Counted from the stretch's first letter, positions 7,689-15,405 are shown. The stretch: 64,000 nt of DNA from Marmoricola endophyticus (GCF_014644415.1 NZ_BMKQ01000001.1:336474-400473); one strand, 5' to 3'. A program made the numbers and translations. Notes: generated by a model from the letters alone, not told the origin.

Positions 7689-8407
7689 GCTTCTTCCTCG
7701 AGGGACTGCGGCAGGCCTGGCAGGAGATCACCACCCCCGGCTCCGGGATCTGGCAGGTCGTCCGCGTGACCCTGCAGGTGGCCGGCGTCTCGACCCTGGC
7801 CGGACTGGTCATCGGGCTGCCGATCGGGGTCGCGCTCGGCATCGGACGGTTCCGCGGCCGCGGCGCCCTGCTCGTCCTCGCCAACGCCGGCCTCGGCCTG
7901 CCGCCGGTGCTGGTCGGGGTGGTGCTCACGCTGCTGTTCTTCCCCGAGGCGCCGTTGGGCTTCCTGAGGCTCGGCTTCTCGCTCAAGGGTGTGTACGTCG
8001 CCCAGACCGTCCTCGCCGTGCCCGTCGTCGTCGCGCTGACCGCGTCCGCGATCCGGGACCTGCCCGTCGGGCTGCTCGACCAGGGACGGGCATTCGGCGC
8101 CTCGCGCCTGGCCCTCGGCGTGCTCGCGGTCCGTGAGGCCCGCATCGGCATCCTCGCCGCGACCATCGCCGCGATCGGCGGCGGGCTGTCCGAGGTCGGC
8201 GCGGTCGTGCTCGTCGGCGGCAACGTCGTCGGCTACGACCAGACGCTGGCAAGCGCCGCGCTGCAACGCGTCGGGGCCGGTGACTACGCCGGCGCGATGG
8301 CGGTCGGCATCCTGCTGCTGGCGCTGATCCTGCTGGTCGTGGCGGCGCTGACCTGGCTGCAGTACGCCGGCCGCCGCGGTCCGCGCGCCACGGTGCGTGC
8401 CTCGTGA
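7685..8407 (+). CDS. TupB-like ABC transporter permease
   Basis: A 240-residue permease of the tungstate type (TupB/WtpB, COG4662). Five to six hydrophobic helices are visible. The cytoplasmic EAA-like loop reads [23 protein letters not shown], followed by AIGGGLSEVGAVVLVGGNV, the conserved TupB region. It would form the membrane channel of an importer with the binding protein at 3706 and the ATPase at 8404. It starts with GTG in a GTGA overlap with DUF2149 and ends in a GTGA overlap with the ATPase, so the stoichiometry is probably set by translational coupling. Confidence 0.85.
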   Translation: MSFFLEGLRQAWQEITTPGSGIWQVVRVTLQVAGVSTLAGLVIGLPIGVALGIGRFRGRGALLVLANAGLGLPPVLVGVVLTLLFFPEAPLGFLRLGFSLKGVYVAQTVLAVPVVVALTASAIRDLPVGLLDQGRAFGASRLALGVLAVREARIGILAATIAAIGGGLSEVGAVVLVGGNVVGYDQTLASAALQRVGAGDYAGAMAVGILLLALILLVVAALTWLQYAGRRGPRATVRAS

Positions 8408-9339
8408 GCGCCCTCCTCGACGTCTCGGGGCTGTCGGTCGCCCGCGGCGGCGCACGGGTGGTGCACGACGTCGACCTGTCGGTCGCGCCCGGAGAGGTCG
8501 TCGCCCTGCTCGGCCCCAACGGTGCGGGGAAGAGCACGCTGCTGGAGTGCCTCGGAGGCGTGGCGCCGGCCGCCGCGGGAAGCGTGAGCCGCCACGGGCG
8601 TGTGGCGACGGTGCTGCAGGCACCCGGGCTCGCCCGTCGCACCGTCCGCGCCAACGTCGAGCTCGCGCTCGCGTGGTGGGGCGTGCCCCGCCCCGGGCGG
8701 CGCACCCGGGCCATGGAGGCGCTCGAGCAGATGAGCGCGGCGCACCTGGCCGCGCGACCCTCGGCAGCGCTGTCGGGAGGCGAGCGCCGGCGCGTGCACG
8801 TGGCTCGCGGCGTGGCCTGCCGGCCGGACGTACTCCTCCTCGACGAGCCGTTCGCCGGCCTCGACGGCGAGACCCACCAGTCGCTGGTCGAGGACACCTC
8901 CTCGGCGCTGCGAGACGCGTCCGGTGCCGTGGTCGTCGTCGTCCACGACCGTGCGGACGCGTGGGCACTCGCCGATCGGGTCGTCGTCCTCACCGAGGGA
9001 CGGGTGGTCGCCGACGGTCCGCCGCGCGACCTGCTGGCCGCGCCGCCGACCGCACAGGTCGCACGCTTCCTCGGGTACGACGGCCACCTCGCGGAGTCAG
9101 GCGGCTCCCTGCTGACCCGTCCCGCCCACGTGCGCGTCTCGGCCGACGGCGCGCTGGCCGGCCGGGTCGTCCGCGTCGTCGGCACCGAGGACGGTGTCCT
9201 GCTCGACGTCGAGGTCGCGGACGGGCGGCTGCGCTGCCGGGACGCGGGGGAGTGGCGCGTGGGCGACGGCGTGCGGCTCGACGTCGCCGGCGGTGTGTCG
9301 TACGACGTCGAGGGGCGGCGACGCACCGGCCGGCACTAG
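8404..9339 (+). CDS. ABC transporter ATPase of the tungstate/molybdate type
   Basis: A 311-residue ATP-binding subunit. Walker A GPNGAGKST is at residues 37-45, the Q-loop near VLQAPGL, the signature LSGGE at 123-127, Walker B VLLLDEP at 143-149, and the switch His in VVVVHDRADAW. After the ATPase core, residues 235-311 form a beta-rich C-terminal domain (GRVVRVVGTEDGVLLDVEV...LRCRDAG) resembling the TOBE-type regulatory domains of molybdate and sulfate importers. It is the last gene of the coupled run. Its stop codon lies inside the CTAG edge of a palindromic element. Confidence 0.88.
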   Translation: MSALLDVSGLSVARGGARVVHDVDLSVAPGEVVALLGPNGAGKSTLLECLGGVAPAAAGSVSRHGRVATVLQAPGLARRTVRANVELALAWWGVPRPGRRTRAMEALEQMSAAHLAARPSAALSGGERRRVHVARGVACRPDVLLLDEPFAGLDGETHQSLVEDTSSALRDASGAVVVVVHDRADAWALADRVVVLTEGRVVADGPPRDLLAAPPTAQVARFLGYDGHLAESGGSLLTRPAHVRVSADGALAGRVVRVVGTEDGVLLDVEVADGRLRCRDAGEWRVGDGVRLDVAGGVSYDVEGRRRTGRH

Positions 9340-9501
9340 GGCGCGTTGCTAAACCCATGGCCTGCTCCGCGCCGCCCATCACGCACGCTGGCTGCGTTGC
9401 GCTCGCTTGACGGGCCACCGGCCCGCCTGCGCTCCCGCGCCTTGCCATCGCACGCGCTGGACGACGCTCGCGACGGCCAGCGGTTTAGCAACACACCCTA
9501 G
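9336..9501. repeat. 166-bp palindromic element 1 with CTAG-ended inverted termini
   Basis: The ends are near-perfect 20-bp inverted repeats: CTAGGGCGCGTTGCTAAACC at 9336-9355, and the complement of CTAGGGTGTGTTGCTAAACC at 9482-9501 (18/20 identical). A CGGGCC-ACC-GGCCCG hairpin (9411-9425) sits at its exact centre, and the arms are partly complementary in between, so the whole unit can fold back on itself. It looks like a small non-autonomous mobile element (MITE-like) or a large regulatory hairpin. No protein of its own is evident. Confidence 0.65.
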
Positions 9502-9664
9502 TGCCCTGCGCACGAGATCATCAGACGGTTGGCGCCGCCATGGCACGCACCTCGCTGCGTTGGCCTCGCTGGGAAAGACGCCCGGTATGCCTGCGCGACG
9601 CCGCCTTGCGATGCACGCACCCTGGCGACGCGAACGTCCAAGCATCTCGCACGCAGGCCACTAG
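9498..9664. repeat. 167-bp palindromic element 2, sharing a CTAG with element 1
   Basis: The ends are inverted repeats: AGTGCCCTGCGCACGAGAT at 9500-9518 against AGTGGCCTGCGTGCGAGAT (complement, 9644-9662), 16/19 identical and both bounded by CTAG. It abuts element 1 through the shared CTAG at 9498-9501 and has almost the same length but different end sequences. Its right CTAG (9661-9664) overlaps the -10 box of the MerR/TOBE gene. Together the two elements fill the 334-base gap; I see no gene there. Confidence 0.55.
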
Positions 9665-9667
9665 AGT
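9662..9667 (+). promoter_or_regulatory. -10 box for leaderless MerR/TOBE gene
   Basis: TAGAGT ends 6 bases before the ATG at 9674. Its first three bases belong to the CTAG at the edge of palindromic element 2. Confidence 0.5.
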
Positions 9668-9673
9668 CGCCCC

Positions 9674-10048
9674 ATGGCGGAGTACCTGCGCATCGGCGAG
9701 GTGGCTACCGCGCTCGGCGTCTCCGTCGACACGCTGCGCCGCTGGGAGAGCCAGGGCCGGGTCGCCTTCGAGCGGCACAACAACCAGCGGGTGCTGCGTG
9801 CGGAGGACCTTCAGCCTCTGATGGCCGGACTCACTCGCGCGTCGGCGACCTCGTCCGCGCGCAACCGGATGCCGGGCGTCGTGACGTCGGTGGAGCGCGA
9901 CGGCGTGATGGCGAAGGTCGAGATGGCCTGCGGCGACTACCGGATCGTGTCCCTGATGAGCCGCGAGGCCGCCGACGACCTCGGCCTCGAGCCGGGCTCG
10001 CCCGCCACCGCGGTGGTCAAGGCCACCACCGTGATCGTCGAGCAGTAG
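9674..10048 (+). CDS. MerR-type HTH / TOBE (molbindin) regulator
   Basis: A 124-residue protein combining a MerR-like winged helix (residues 1-55, YLRIGEVATALGVSVDTLRRWESQGRV) with a C-terminal Mop/TOBE domain (about 65-124, MPGVVTSVERDGVMAKVEMACGDYRIV... VVKATTVIVEQ). Mop/TOBE domains bind molybdate or tungstate. The combination suggests a metal-oxyanion-responsive regulator, and its location directly after the TupA/B/ATPase operon makes that operon the likely target. The AT-rich palindrome at 3668 is a candidate site. The start is supported by the -10 box 6 bases upstream. Confidence 0.85.
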   Translation: MAEYLRIGEVATALGVSVDTLRRWESQGRVAFERHNNQRVLRAEDLQPLMAGLTRASATSSARNRMPGVVTSVERDGVMAKVEMACGDYRIVSLMSREAADDLGLEPGSPATAVVKATTVIVEQ

Positions 10049-10101
10049 CCGAGACGCCGCACCCGGCGGGTGGCGACGCCCCGGACGCGCCGCCTCGCGG
10101 G

Positions 10102-10974
10102 TCAGTCCTGGAGGGCGCCGATCGCGTCGGCGACGGCGAGGGTGCGCTGCGCGGACTCGACGTGCAGGTTCTCCACCATCTTGCCGTTGTACGTCACCAC
10201 GCCGGACCCCTTGCCGTCCTCCCAGGCCGCGATCAGCCCGCGGGCGTCCTCGACGGCCGCCTCGGACGGGGCGAACTCGGTGTTGGCGCCCTCGACCTGC
10301 CCGGGGTGGATCAGCGTCTTGCCGTCGAAGCCCATCTCGCGGCCCTGGCGGCACTCGGCGAGGAAGCCGTCGGTGTCCTTCACGTCGTTGTAGACCCCGT
10401 CGAGGATCGCGATCCCCGCGGCCCGGGCGGCGAGCAGTGCCTGGTGCAGCGACGGCAGGATCGGCGCCCGCCCGGGGACGTGCTCGGCGTACAGCTCCTT
10501 GACCAGGTCGTTGGTGCCCATCACGAAACAGGCCAGGCGGTCCGAGGCCCGCGCGATGGACAGCACGTCGAGGATCGCCACCGGCGTCTCGATCATCGCC
10601 CAGAGCCTGGTGTGCTCGGGCGCGCCGGCCTCCTCCATTGCCGCGACGAGCGCGACCACCTCGTCGGCACTGTTCACCTTGGGTACGACGATCGCGTCCG
10701 GGCCGGCGGCGCTCGCGGCGGCGAGGTCGTCGTCGTGCCACTCGGTCCCGATCCCGTTGACCCGGATGGTCAGCTCGCGGCGCCCGTACTCGCCGGACGC
10801 GGCCGCCGTGCAGGCCGCCTCCCGAGCGGCCGGCTTGGCGTCGGGGGCGACGGCGTCCTCGAGGTCGAGGATCAGCCCGTCGCAGGCGATCGACTTCGCC
10901 TTCTCCAGCGCCCGCTCGTTGGAGGAGGGCATGTAGAGCACGGAGCGGCGCGGCCGCAGGACGTCGGCGCTCAT
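10102..10974 (-). CDS. CitE-like HpcH/HpaI family CoA-ester lyase
   Basis: A 290-residue TIM-barrel protein of the HpcH/HpaI aldolase/citrate lyase beta family. Visible marks are LRPRRSVLYMPSSNERALEKA, the metal/CoA site LILDLEDAVAPDAK, RVNGIGTEW, AIVVPKVNSADEV, the MIETPVAILD loop and GKTLIHPGQVE. Members cleave or hydrolyse CoA esters such as citryl-, malyl- or citramalyl-CoA; the exact substrate is not readable. It starts with ATG inside the end of the paralogous gene upstream (ATGA overlap, 10971-10974), so the two are one transcription unit and may form a heteromer or act in one pathway. Confidence 0.83.
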   Translation of the reverse strand: MSADVLRPRRSVLYMPSSNERALEKAKSIACDGLILDLEDAVAPDAKPAAREAACTAAASGEYGRRELTIRVNGIGTEWHDDDLAAASAAGPDAIVVPKVNSADEVVALVAAMEEAGAPEHTRLWAMIETPVAILDVLSIARASDRLACFVMGTNDLVKELYAEHVPGRAPILPSLHQALLAARAAGIAILDGVYNDVKDTDGFLAECRQGREMGFDGKTLIHPGQVEGANTEFAPSEAAVEDARGLIAAWEDGKGSGVVTYNGKMVENLHVESAQRTLAVADAIGALQD

Positions 10975-12059
10975 GCGTCCACCTCGATCGCGTCGTACTG
11001 CTTCTTCAGCTCCGGGTCGACGGCCGCCAGCTGCTCGGCGAGCTGCACCATCACCAGGCACTGCTTGCAGGAGGCGTCGTCCTCCATCTTCCCGTCGAGC
11101 ATCACGGCGCCGGTGCCGTCGCCCATCGCGGCGACGACTCGACGCGCGTGGGTCACGTCCTCCACGGACGGGCTGAAGACGCTGTTGGCGATGGCGATCT
11201 GCTTGGGGTGCAGGCTCCAGGTGCCCACGCAGCCGAGCAGGTAGGCGTTGCGGAACTGGTCCTCGCACGCGACGACGTCCGCGATGTCGCCGAACGGCCC
11301 GTAGAACGGGTAGATCCCGTTGCTCACGCACGCGTCGACCATCCGCGAGATCGTGTAGTGCCACAGGTCCTGCTGGTACGTCGTCCGCTGGGCGTTGATG
11401 GACTCCTCGCTGCCGTCCGCGGGGTCCTGGCGCACCAGGTAGCCCGGGTGGCCGCCGCCGACGCGGGTGGTCTTCATCCGCCGGTCGGCGGCCATGTCGG
11501 CCGGGCCGAGCGAGATGCCCTGCATCCGCGGCGACGCCGCGCAGATCTCCTCGACGTTGACCATCCCGCGGGCGGTCTCGAGGATCGCGTGCACCATCAG
11601 CGGCTGGTCGAGCCCGGCCTTGGCCTCGAGCTGGGCCAGCAGCCGGTCGACGTAGTGGATGTCCTCGGCGCCCTCGACCTTCGGCACCATGATCACGTCG
11701 AGCACGTCGCCGATCTCGGTGACCAGCGTCGTCAGGTCGTCCAGGCCCCACGGCGAGTCGAGGGCGTTGACCCGGGTCCACAGCTGGGTGGGCCCGCGCC
11801 GTGCGCCGAGCGTCTCGGTCTCCTTGGCGATGCGTACGAGTCCGTCGCGGGCCGCGTCCTTGTTCTCGGCCTTGACCGCGTCCTCCAGGTTCCCGAGGAG
11901 CACGTCGACCGTCCCGACCATGTCCGGCACCTTGGCCGCCATCTTCGGGTTGGACGGGTCGAAGAAGTGGATCGCCCGTGAAGGTCGAGCCGGGATCTCG
12001 CGGAGCGGGTCGGGGGCACCGACCGCCAACGGGCGGAAGAAGTCCTTGGCTGAGCGCAT
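10971..12059 (-). CDS. Malyl-CoA lyase-like HpcH/HpaI family protein
   Basis: A 362-residue member of the HpcH/HpaI family, larger than its neighbour and closer to the L-malyl-CoA/beta-methylmalyl-CoA lyase type (usually 320-370 residues). Seen: IHFFDPSNPKMAAKVPDMVG, VLLGNLEDAV, LWTRVNALDSPWG, VIMVPKVEGAED, VHAILETARGMVNVEEI, and the C-terminal LHPKQIAIANSVFSPS. Such enzymes make or split malyl-CoA into acetyl-CoA and glyoxylate in C2/C3 assimilation routes. The start is placed at the ATG 12059 rather than 12083, because a TAGGTT -10 box (12067-12072) ends 7 bases before 12059 and would be inside the longer reading. Confidence 0.82.
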   Translation of the reverse strand: MRSAKDFFRPLAVGAPDPLREIPARPSRAIHFFDPSNPKMAAKVPDMVGTVDVLLGNLEDAVKAENKDAARDGLVRIAKETETLGARRGPTQLWTRVNALDSPWGLDDLTTLVTEIGDVLDVIMVPKVEGAEDIHYVDRLLAQLEAKAGLDQPLMVHAILETARGMVNVEEICAASPRMQGISLGPADMAADRRMKTTRVGGGHPGYLVRQDPADGSEESINAQRTTYQQDLWHYTISRMVDACVSNGIYPFYGPFGDIADVVACEDQFRNAYLLGCVGTWSLHPKQIAIANSVFSPSVEDVTHARRVVAAMGDGTGAVMLDGKMEDDASCKQCLVMVQLAEQLAAVDPELKKQYDAIEVDA

Positions 12060-12066
12060 GGATCGG

Positions 12067-12072
12067 AACCTA
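12067..12072 (-). promoter_or_regulatory. -10 box for leaderless malyl-CoA lyase-like operon
   Basis: TAGGTT on the minus strand ends 7 bases before the ATG at 12059. It drives the two-gene CitE/malyl-CoA lyase unit and argues against the upstream in-frame ATG at 12083. Confidence 0.5.
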
Positions 12073-12138
12073 GCAGCGGTCATCGGCGTCGTGACCCGGT
12101 GCGGGCTGTGGGGGATCCCTCACGCCGATGACGCGACC

Positions 12139-12144
12139 TAGGCT
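12139..12144 (+). promoter_or_regulatory. -10 box for leaderless small membrane protein gene
   Basis: TAGGCT ends 6 bases before the GTG at 12151. No Shine-Dalgarno sequence is present. Confidence 0.5.
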
Positions 12145-12150
12145 GGGTGC

Positions 12151-12438
12151 GTGAGCACTCCCGTCCCGACCGAGCGGCGTCCGTCGCCGACGCCCCCGGC
12201 CTCCCCGGACCCGACCGGCGCGCTCTTCGGGTCCTCCTCGGTCGCGGTCCACCTGGTCCGCGGCGTGGTCGGGCTGGTCCTCCTCGTCGGTGCGCTCGTG
12301 CTGGCCGGGGACCACCCGTGGGCCCTGCTCGGGCTGGTCGGCACGGTCGTGGCCTGGCGCGGCTGCCCGACCTGCTGGGCGATGGGCCTGGTCGCCACCC
12401 GCGAGCGGTGCGCCGAGGGACGGTGCGGTCGGCGGTAG
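12151..12438 (+). CDS. Small membrane protein with CPTC motif
   Basis: A 95-residue protein with a Pro-rich cytoplasmic start (residues 1-30) and two transmembrane helices (about 31-52 and 56-72). A conserved-looking motif WRGCPTCWAMGLV lies in the second hairpin half, and CAEGRC at the end supplies two more Cys. The CPTC pair looks like a metal or redox site and recalls small inner-membrane proteins of the DUF2892 type, but I cannot assign a family. Leaderless start (see the -10 box). Confidence 0.6.
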   Translation: MSTPVPTERRPSPTPPASPDPTGALFGSSSVAVHLVRGVVGLVLLVGALVLAGDHPWALLGLVGTVVAWRGCPTCWAMGLVATRERCAEGRCGRR

Positions 12439-12493
12439 CCCACCGGCGTTCGGTACGTTCACCTCGGACGACCAAGCGCGGAGAGGTGTGAGG

Positions 12494-12805
12494 GTGAGAC
12501 TGCGGGCGGGTGTGCTGGGCGCGACGACGCTCGTCCTGGTGACCGCGGCGTGCGGCGGAGGACGGCCCAGCGGCGACGAGATCTCGGACACGCTCCAGAA
12601 GGGCGTCTCGACCTCCGGCGGCTCCGACGTGAAGCTGACCGAGCAGCAGGCCGACTGCGCGGCGAAGGTGTTCCTCGCCTCCGACCTCTCCGACGAGGCG
12701 CTGCGCGCGGTCGCCGACGGCGAGCGGGGCTACAAGCTGAGCACGACCGACGAGGACGCGGAGGCCAAGATCCAGCCCCAGCTCGCCGACTGCGTGACCG
12801 GCTGA
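12494..12805 (+). CDS. Small secreted lipoprotein, unknown function
   Basis: A 103-residue protein. The N-terminus is a lipoprotein signal peptide with lipobox VTAAC (Cys at about residue 18), so the mature protein is anchored to the outer face of the membrane. The mature part is mostly alpha-helical, with two Cys (QADCAAKVF and LADCVTG) that could form a disulfide. A GAGAGG Shine-Dalgarno (12481-12486) favours the GTG at 12494 over the one at 12488. No known domain is recognised. It is convergent with map. Confidence 0.65.
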   Translation: MRLRAGVLGATTLVLVTAACGGGRPSGDEISDTLQKGVSTSGGSDVKLTEQQADCAAKVFLASDLSDEALRAVADGERGYKLSTTDEDAEAKIQPQLADCVTG

Positions 12806-12811
12806 GCGGAC

Positions 12812-13594
12812 TCAGGCGGCCGCGCGGTCCCCGCGGTCGGTCAGCACGATGGCCTCGTCCATCGTGATGGCGACGGTGTGCTCCATGTGGGCGCCGCGCG
12901 ACCCGTCCTGGGCGCGGATCGTCCAGCCGTCGGGGTCCGTGAAGATCTCGTCGGTGGTGTGCAGGAACCACGGCTCGATCGCGATCACCAGCCCCGGCCG
13001 CAGCCGCAGACCACGGCCGGCCCTGCCGTCGTTGGGCACGTGCGGGTCGCCGTGCATGGTGCGGCCCACGCCGTGCCCGCCGAACTGGGTGTTGACCCCC
13101 AGCCCGGCACCGCGGGCCACCTCACCGATCGCCGCCGAGATGTCGCCGAGGCGGTTGCCGGCCCGAGCCTGCGCGATGCCGGCGTCGAGCGCGCGCGAGG
13201 TCGTCTCGATGAGGTCGAGGTCCTCCTGGCGGGCCGTGCCCACCACCATGCTGTAGGCCGAGTCCGAGACCCAGCCGTCGACCGCGCACGCGAAGTCAAC
13301 GCTGAGCAGGTCGCCGTCGGCCAGCACGTAGTCGTGCGGGAGCCCGTGCAGGACGGCGTCGTTCACCGACGTGCACAGGACCTTGCCGAAGGGCATCGCG
13401 CCGAACGACGGGTGGTAGTCGATGTAGCAGGACTCCGCGCCGCGGTCGCGGATCATCGCGTGGGCGAGCTCGTCGAGCTCGAGGAGGTTGACGCCGACGT
13501 CGGCCTTGGCCTTCAGCGCCGTGACGACCTCGGCGACGAAGCGGCCGGCGGGACGCATCTGCTCGATCTCGGCGGGGGAGCGCAGTTCGATCAC
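12812..13594 (-). CDS. map: Methionine aminopeptidase, type I
   Basis: A 260-residue methionine aminopeptidase that removes the initiator Met from new proteins. The five metal ligands are visible: Asp in [11 protein letters not shown], Asp in WVSDSAYS, His in [13 protein letters not shown], Glu in AIEPWF and Glu in HMEHTVAIT. The length is normal for the short type I class without an N-terminal zinc or SH3 extension. It is not in the usual secY-adk-map operon position, so this may be a second map copy. The GTG start at 13594 is fixed by a TACGCT -10 box 7 bases upstream. The gene is divergent from the clpP pair. Confidence 0.92.
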   Translation of the reverse strand: MIELRSPAEIEQMRPAGRFVAEVVTALKAKADVGVNLLELDELAHAMIRDRGAESCYIDYHPSFGAMPFGKVLCTSVNDAVLHGLPHDYVLADGDLLSVDFACAVDGWVSDSAYSMVVGTARQEDLDLIETTSRALDAGIAQARAGNRLGDISAAIGEVARGAGLGVNTQFGGHGVGRTMHGDPHVPNDGRAGRGLRLRPGLVIAIEPWFLHTTDEIFTDPDGWTIRAQDGSRGAHMEHTVAITMDEAIVLTDRGDRAAA

Positions 13595-13601
13595 GGGCCC
13601 G

Positions 13602-13607
13602 AGCGTA
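13602..13607 (-). promoter_or_regulatory. -10 box for leaderless map
   Basis: TACGCT on the minus strand ends 7 bases before the GTG start of map at 13594. Confidence 0.5.
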
Positions 13608-13662
13608 CGGCGCCCGACCGAGTGGTGCCGGGGGCGGGCCCGGCCGTCGGCAGATCGTCTGC

Positions 13663-13691
13663 GCGCGGATCAGCGCACAGCAGATCCGCGC
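13663..13691. promoter_or_regulatory. Inverted repeat upstream of clpP pair, candidate operator
   Basis: Perfect 9-bp arms (GCGCGGATC / GATCCGCGC) around an 11-base spacer, extended by TCTGC and GCAGA just outside. It lies in the 172-base divergent gap between map and the first clpP gene, about 75 bases before that start. It could be an operator for the ClgR/PopR-like regulator encoded downstream, or for a shared regulator of map and clpP. Confidence 0.45.
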
Positions 13692-13766
13692 TGGGCAGAA
13701 GCCGTCGTGGTGGGCGGGCGCGGCAGCCCACGCTGGCCGCGTACCGCCCACGACGAAGGAGACGAC

Positions 13767-14393
13767 ATGACACAAGCACCCACCACCCCCGTGGGGTCGC
13801 TGGACGACCAGCTGACCGCACGGCTGCTGCACCAGCGCATCATCGTTCTCGGCCAGGAGGTCGAGGACGGCATCGCCAACCGGCTGTGCGCCGAGCTGCT
13901 GCTGCTCTCGGCGGAGGACCCGAACGCCGACATCAGCCTCTACATCAACTCTCCCGGCGGCTCGGTCTCGGCGGGCCTGGCCATCTACGACACGATGCGG
14001 CTGATCCCGAACGACGTCAGCACGCTGGCGATGGGGCTGGCCGCGAGCATGGGGCAGTTCCTGCTCTCGGCCGGTACGCCGGGCAAGCGTTACGCACTGC
14101 CGCACGCACGGGTGCTGATGCACCAGGGCTCGGCCGGGATCGGCGGCACGGCGGTCGACATCGAGATCCAGGCGGAGAACCTCGAGCACACCAAGCGTGT
14201 GGTGCTCGGGCTGATCGCCGAGCACACGGGGCAGCCCCGGGAGACCGTCGAGCGCGACTCCGACCGCGATCGCTGGTTCAGTGCCGAGCAGGCGCTCGAC
14301 TACGGCTTCGTCGACCAGGTGCTCAGCGACGTGGCCGCCGTGACGCCGGCCCGCGGCCACCGCGGCATGGGGATGGGGGCGAGCGCCCGATGA
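13767..14393 (+). CDS. clpP: ATP-dependent Clp protease proteolytic subunit (first of a pair)
   Basis: A 208-residue ClpP serine protease subunit. The catalytic Ser is S94 in GLAASMGQF, the His is H119 in RVLMHQGS, and the Asp is near residue 169 ([18 protein letters not shown]). The oxyanion strand [12 protein letters not shown] is present. It would form mixed tetradecameric rings with the next gene's product and be fed by ClpX or ClpC. The pair is not followed by clpX, unlike the housekeeping clpP1P2 operon. Together with the linked ClgR/PopR-like gene it resembles the inducible clpP3-clpP4-popR set of Streptomyces. Confidence 0.92.
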   Translation: MTQAPTTPVGSLDDQLTARLLHQRIIVLGQEVEDGIANRLCAELLLLSAEDPNADISLYINSPGGSVSAGLAIYDTMRLIPNDVSTLAMGLAASMGQFLLSAGTPGKRYALPHARVLMHQGSAGIGGTAVDIEIQAENLEHTKRVVLGLIAEHTGQPRETVERDSDRDRWFSAEQALDYGFVDQVLSDVAAVTPARGHRGMGMGASAR

Positions 14394-14992
14394 CCTCCTA
14401 CACCATCCCGAGCGTCGTGGAGAAGACGCTCCACGGTGAGCGGGCGGTCGACATCTACAGCAGGCTGCTCTCAGACCGGATCGTCTACATCGGCACCGAG
14501 GTCGACGACGGCGTCGCCAACGTCGTCATCGCTCAGCTCCTGCACCTGGAGTCGGAGAGCCCGACGGCGCCGATCGACCTCTACCTCAACTCCCCGGGCG
14601 GATCGGTGACAGCGATGTTCGCGATCTACGACGCGATGCAGTACGTCGCCGCACCCGTGGCCACCATCTGCGTCGGGCAGGCGGCCTCGTCGGCGGCGAT
14701 CCTGCTCGCCGGCGGCGAGCGGGGGCGGCGGATGGTGCTGCCGCGCTCGCGGGTCGTGCTGCACCAGCCCTCCGGCGGCGGGCAGGGCACGCTGCCCGAC
14801 CTCGCGCTGCAGGCGGCGGAGATCGTCCGCCTGCGCAGCGAGATGGAGGACGTGCTCGCCGCGCACACCGGGCAGAGCGTGGACAAGCTGCGCGCGGACA
14901 CCGCGCGCGACCTCGTGCTCACCGCGCAGGGCGCGGTCGACTACGGGCTGGCGGACACCGTGCTGGCCAGCCGCAAGCGGGTCGCCGCCTGA
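14390..14992 (+). CDS. clpP: ATP-dependent Clp protease proteolytic subunit (second of a pair)
   Basis: A 200-residue ClpP with catalytic Ser S100 in [16 protein letters not shown], His H125 in [13 protein letters not shown], and the strand [14 protein letters not shown]. Where most ClpP proteins have SMGA after the catalytic region, this one has SSAA, as in the second subunit of actinobacterial pairs. It starts at ATG in an ATGA overlap with the first clpP. It ends RVAA. A convergent regulator gene follows after 11 bases. Confidence 0.92.
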   Translation: MTSYTIPSVVEKTLHGERAVDIYSRLLSDRIVYIGTEVDDGVANVVIAQLLHLESESPTAPIDLYLNSPGGSVTAMFAIYDAMQYVAAPVATICVGQAASSAAILLAGGERGRRMVLPRSRVVLHQPSGGGQGTLPDLALQAAEIVRLRSEMEDVLAAHTGQSVDKLRADTARDLVLTAQGAVDYGLADTVLASRKRVAA

Positions 14993-15003
14993 CGAGGGCC
15001 GAC

Positions 15004-15366
15004 TCAGACGGCGAGGGCGACCGGACCGGTCGGGCGGCCGGGTCCGGTCGTCCGGCTGGTCAGGTCGCGCGCACCGGCCAGCTGCCGGGTGACGCGGTAG
15101 GTGAGGTCGACCAGCCGGAGCTCCAGCGCTCCCGCGATCGCGTCGAGGACCTCCGAGCTCGGCTCCTTGCGGCCGCGCTCGACCTCCGAGAGGTACGCCG
15201 TCGAGATGCCGGCCCGCTCGGCCACGTCACCGAGGGTGCGCTCGGCGTCGTGCCGGGCCCGACGGATCTCCGCACCGACCGCCTCGCGCCACAGCGGCGG
15301 CAGCGGCTCAGGCTCGCGAACAGGCTCGGGACGCTGCGTGGACCGGAGGCGGACGACGTCACCCAT
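15004..15366 (-). CDS. ClgR/PopR-like XRE-family regulator of clp genes
   Basis: A 120-residue protein with an XRE helix-turn-helix at about residues 30-90: LWREAVGAEIRRARHDAERTLGDVAERAGISTAYLSEVERGRKEPSSEVLDAIAGAL is the span, and its STAYLSEVERGRKEPSSE core is characteristic of ClgR/PopR. These activators control clpP operons, and in Streptomyces they are themselves Clp substrates with a C-terminal degron. Here the tail ends in small hydrophobic residues (ALAV), which could serve that purpose. It converges on the clpP pair, so the pair is the probable target. The start is supported by a TAGGGT -10 box 6 bases upstream. Confidence 0.8.
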   Translation of the reverse strand: MGDVVRLRSTQRPEPVREPEPLPPLWREAVGAEIRRARHDAERTLGDVAERAGISTAYLSEVERGRKEPSSEVLDAIAGALELRLVDLTYRVTRQLAGARDLTSRTTGPGRPTGPVALAV

Positions 15367-15372
15367 GCCGCG

Positions 15373-15378
15373 ACCCTA
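15373..15378 (-). promoter_or_regulatory. -10 box for leaderless ClgR/PopR-like gene
   Basis: TAGGGT on the minus strand ends 6 bases before the ATG at 15366. Confidence 0.5.
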
Positions 15379-15405
15379 GACCGGCCCGCCGACAGGCGGC
15401 CGGAG

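Noticed and set aside
9336..9664. Insertion sequence with a transposase gene
   Set aside because: Each element is only about 166 bp and codes for no transposase. At most they are non-autonomous.
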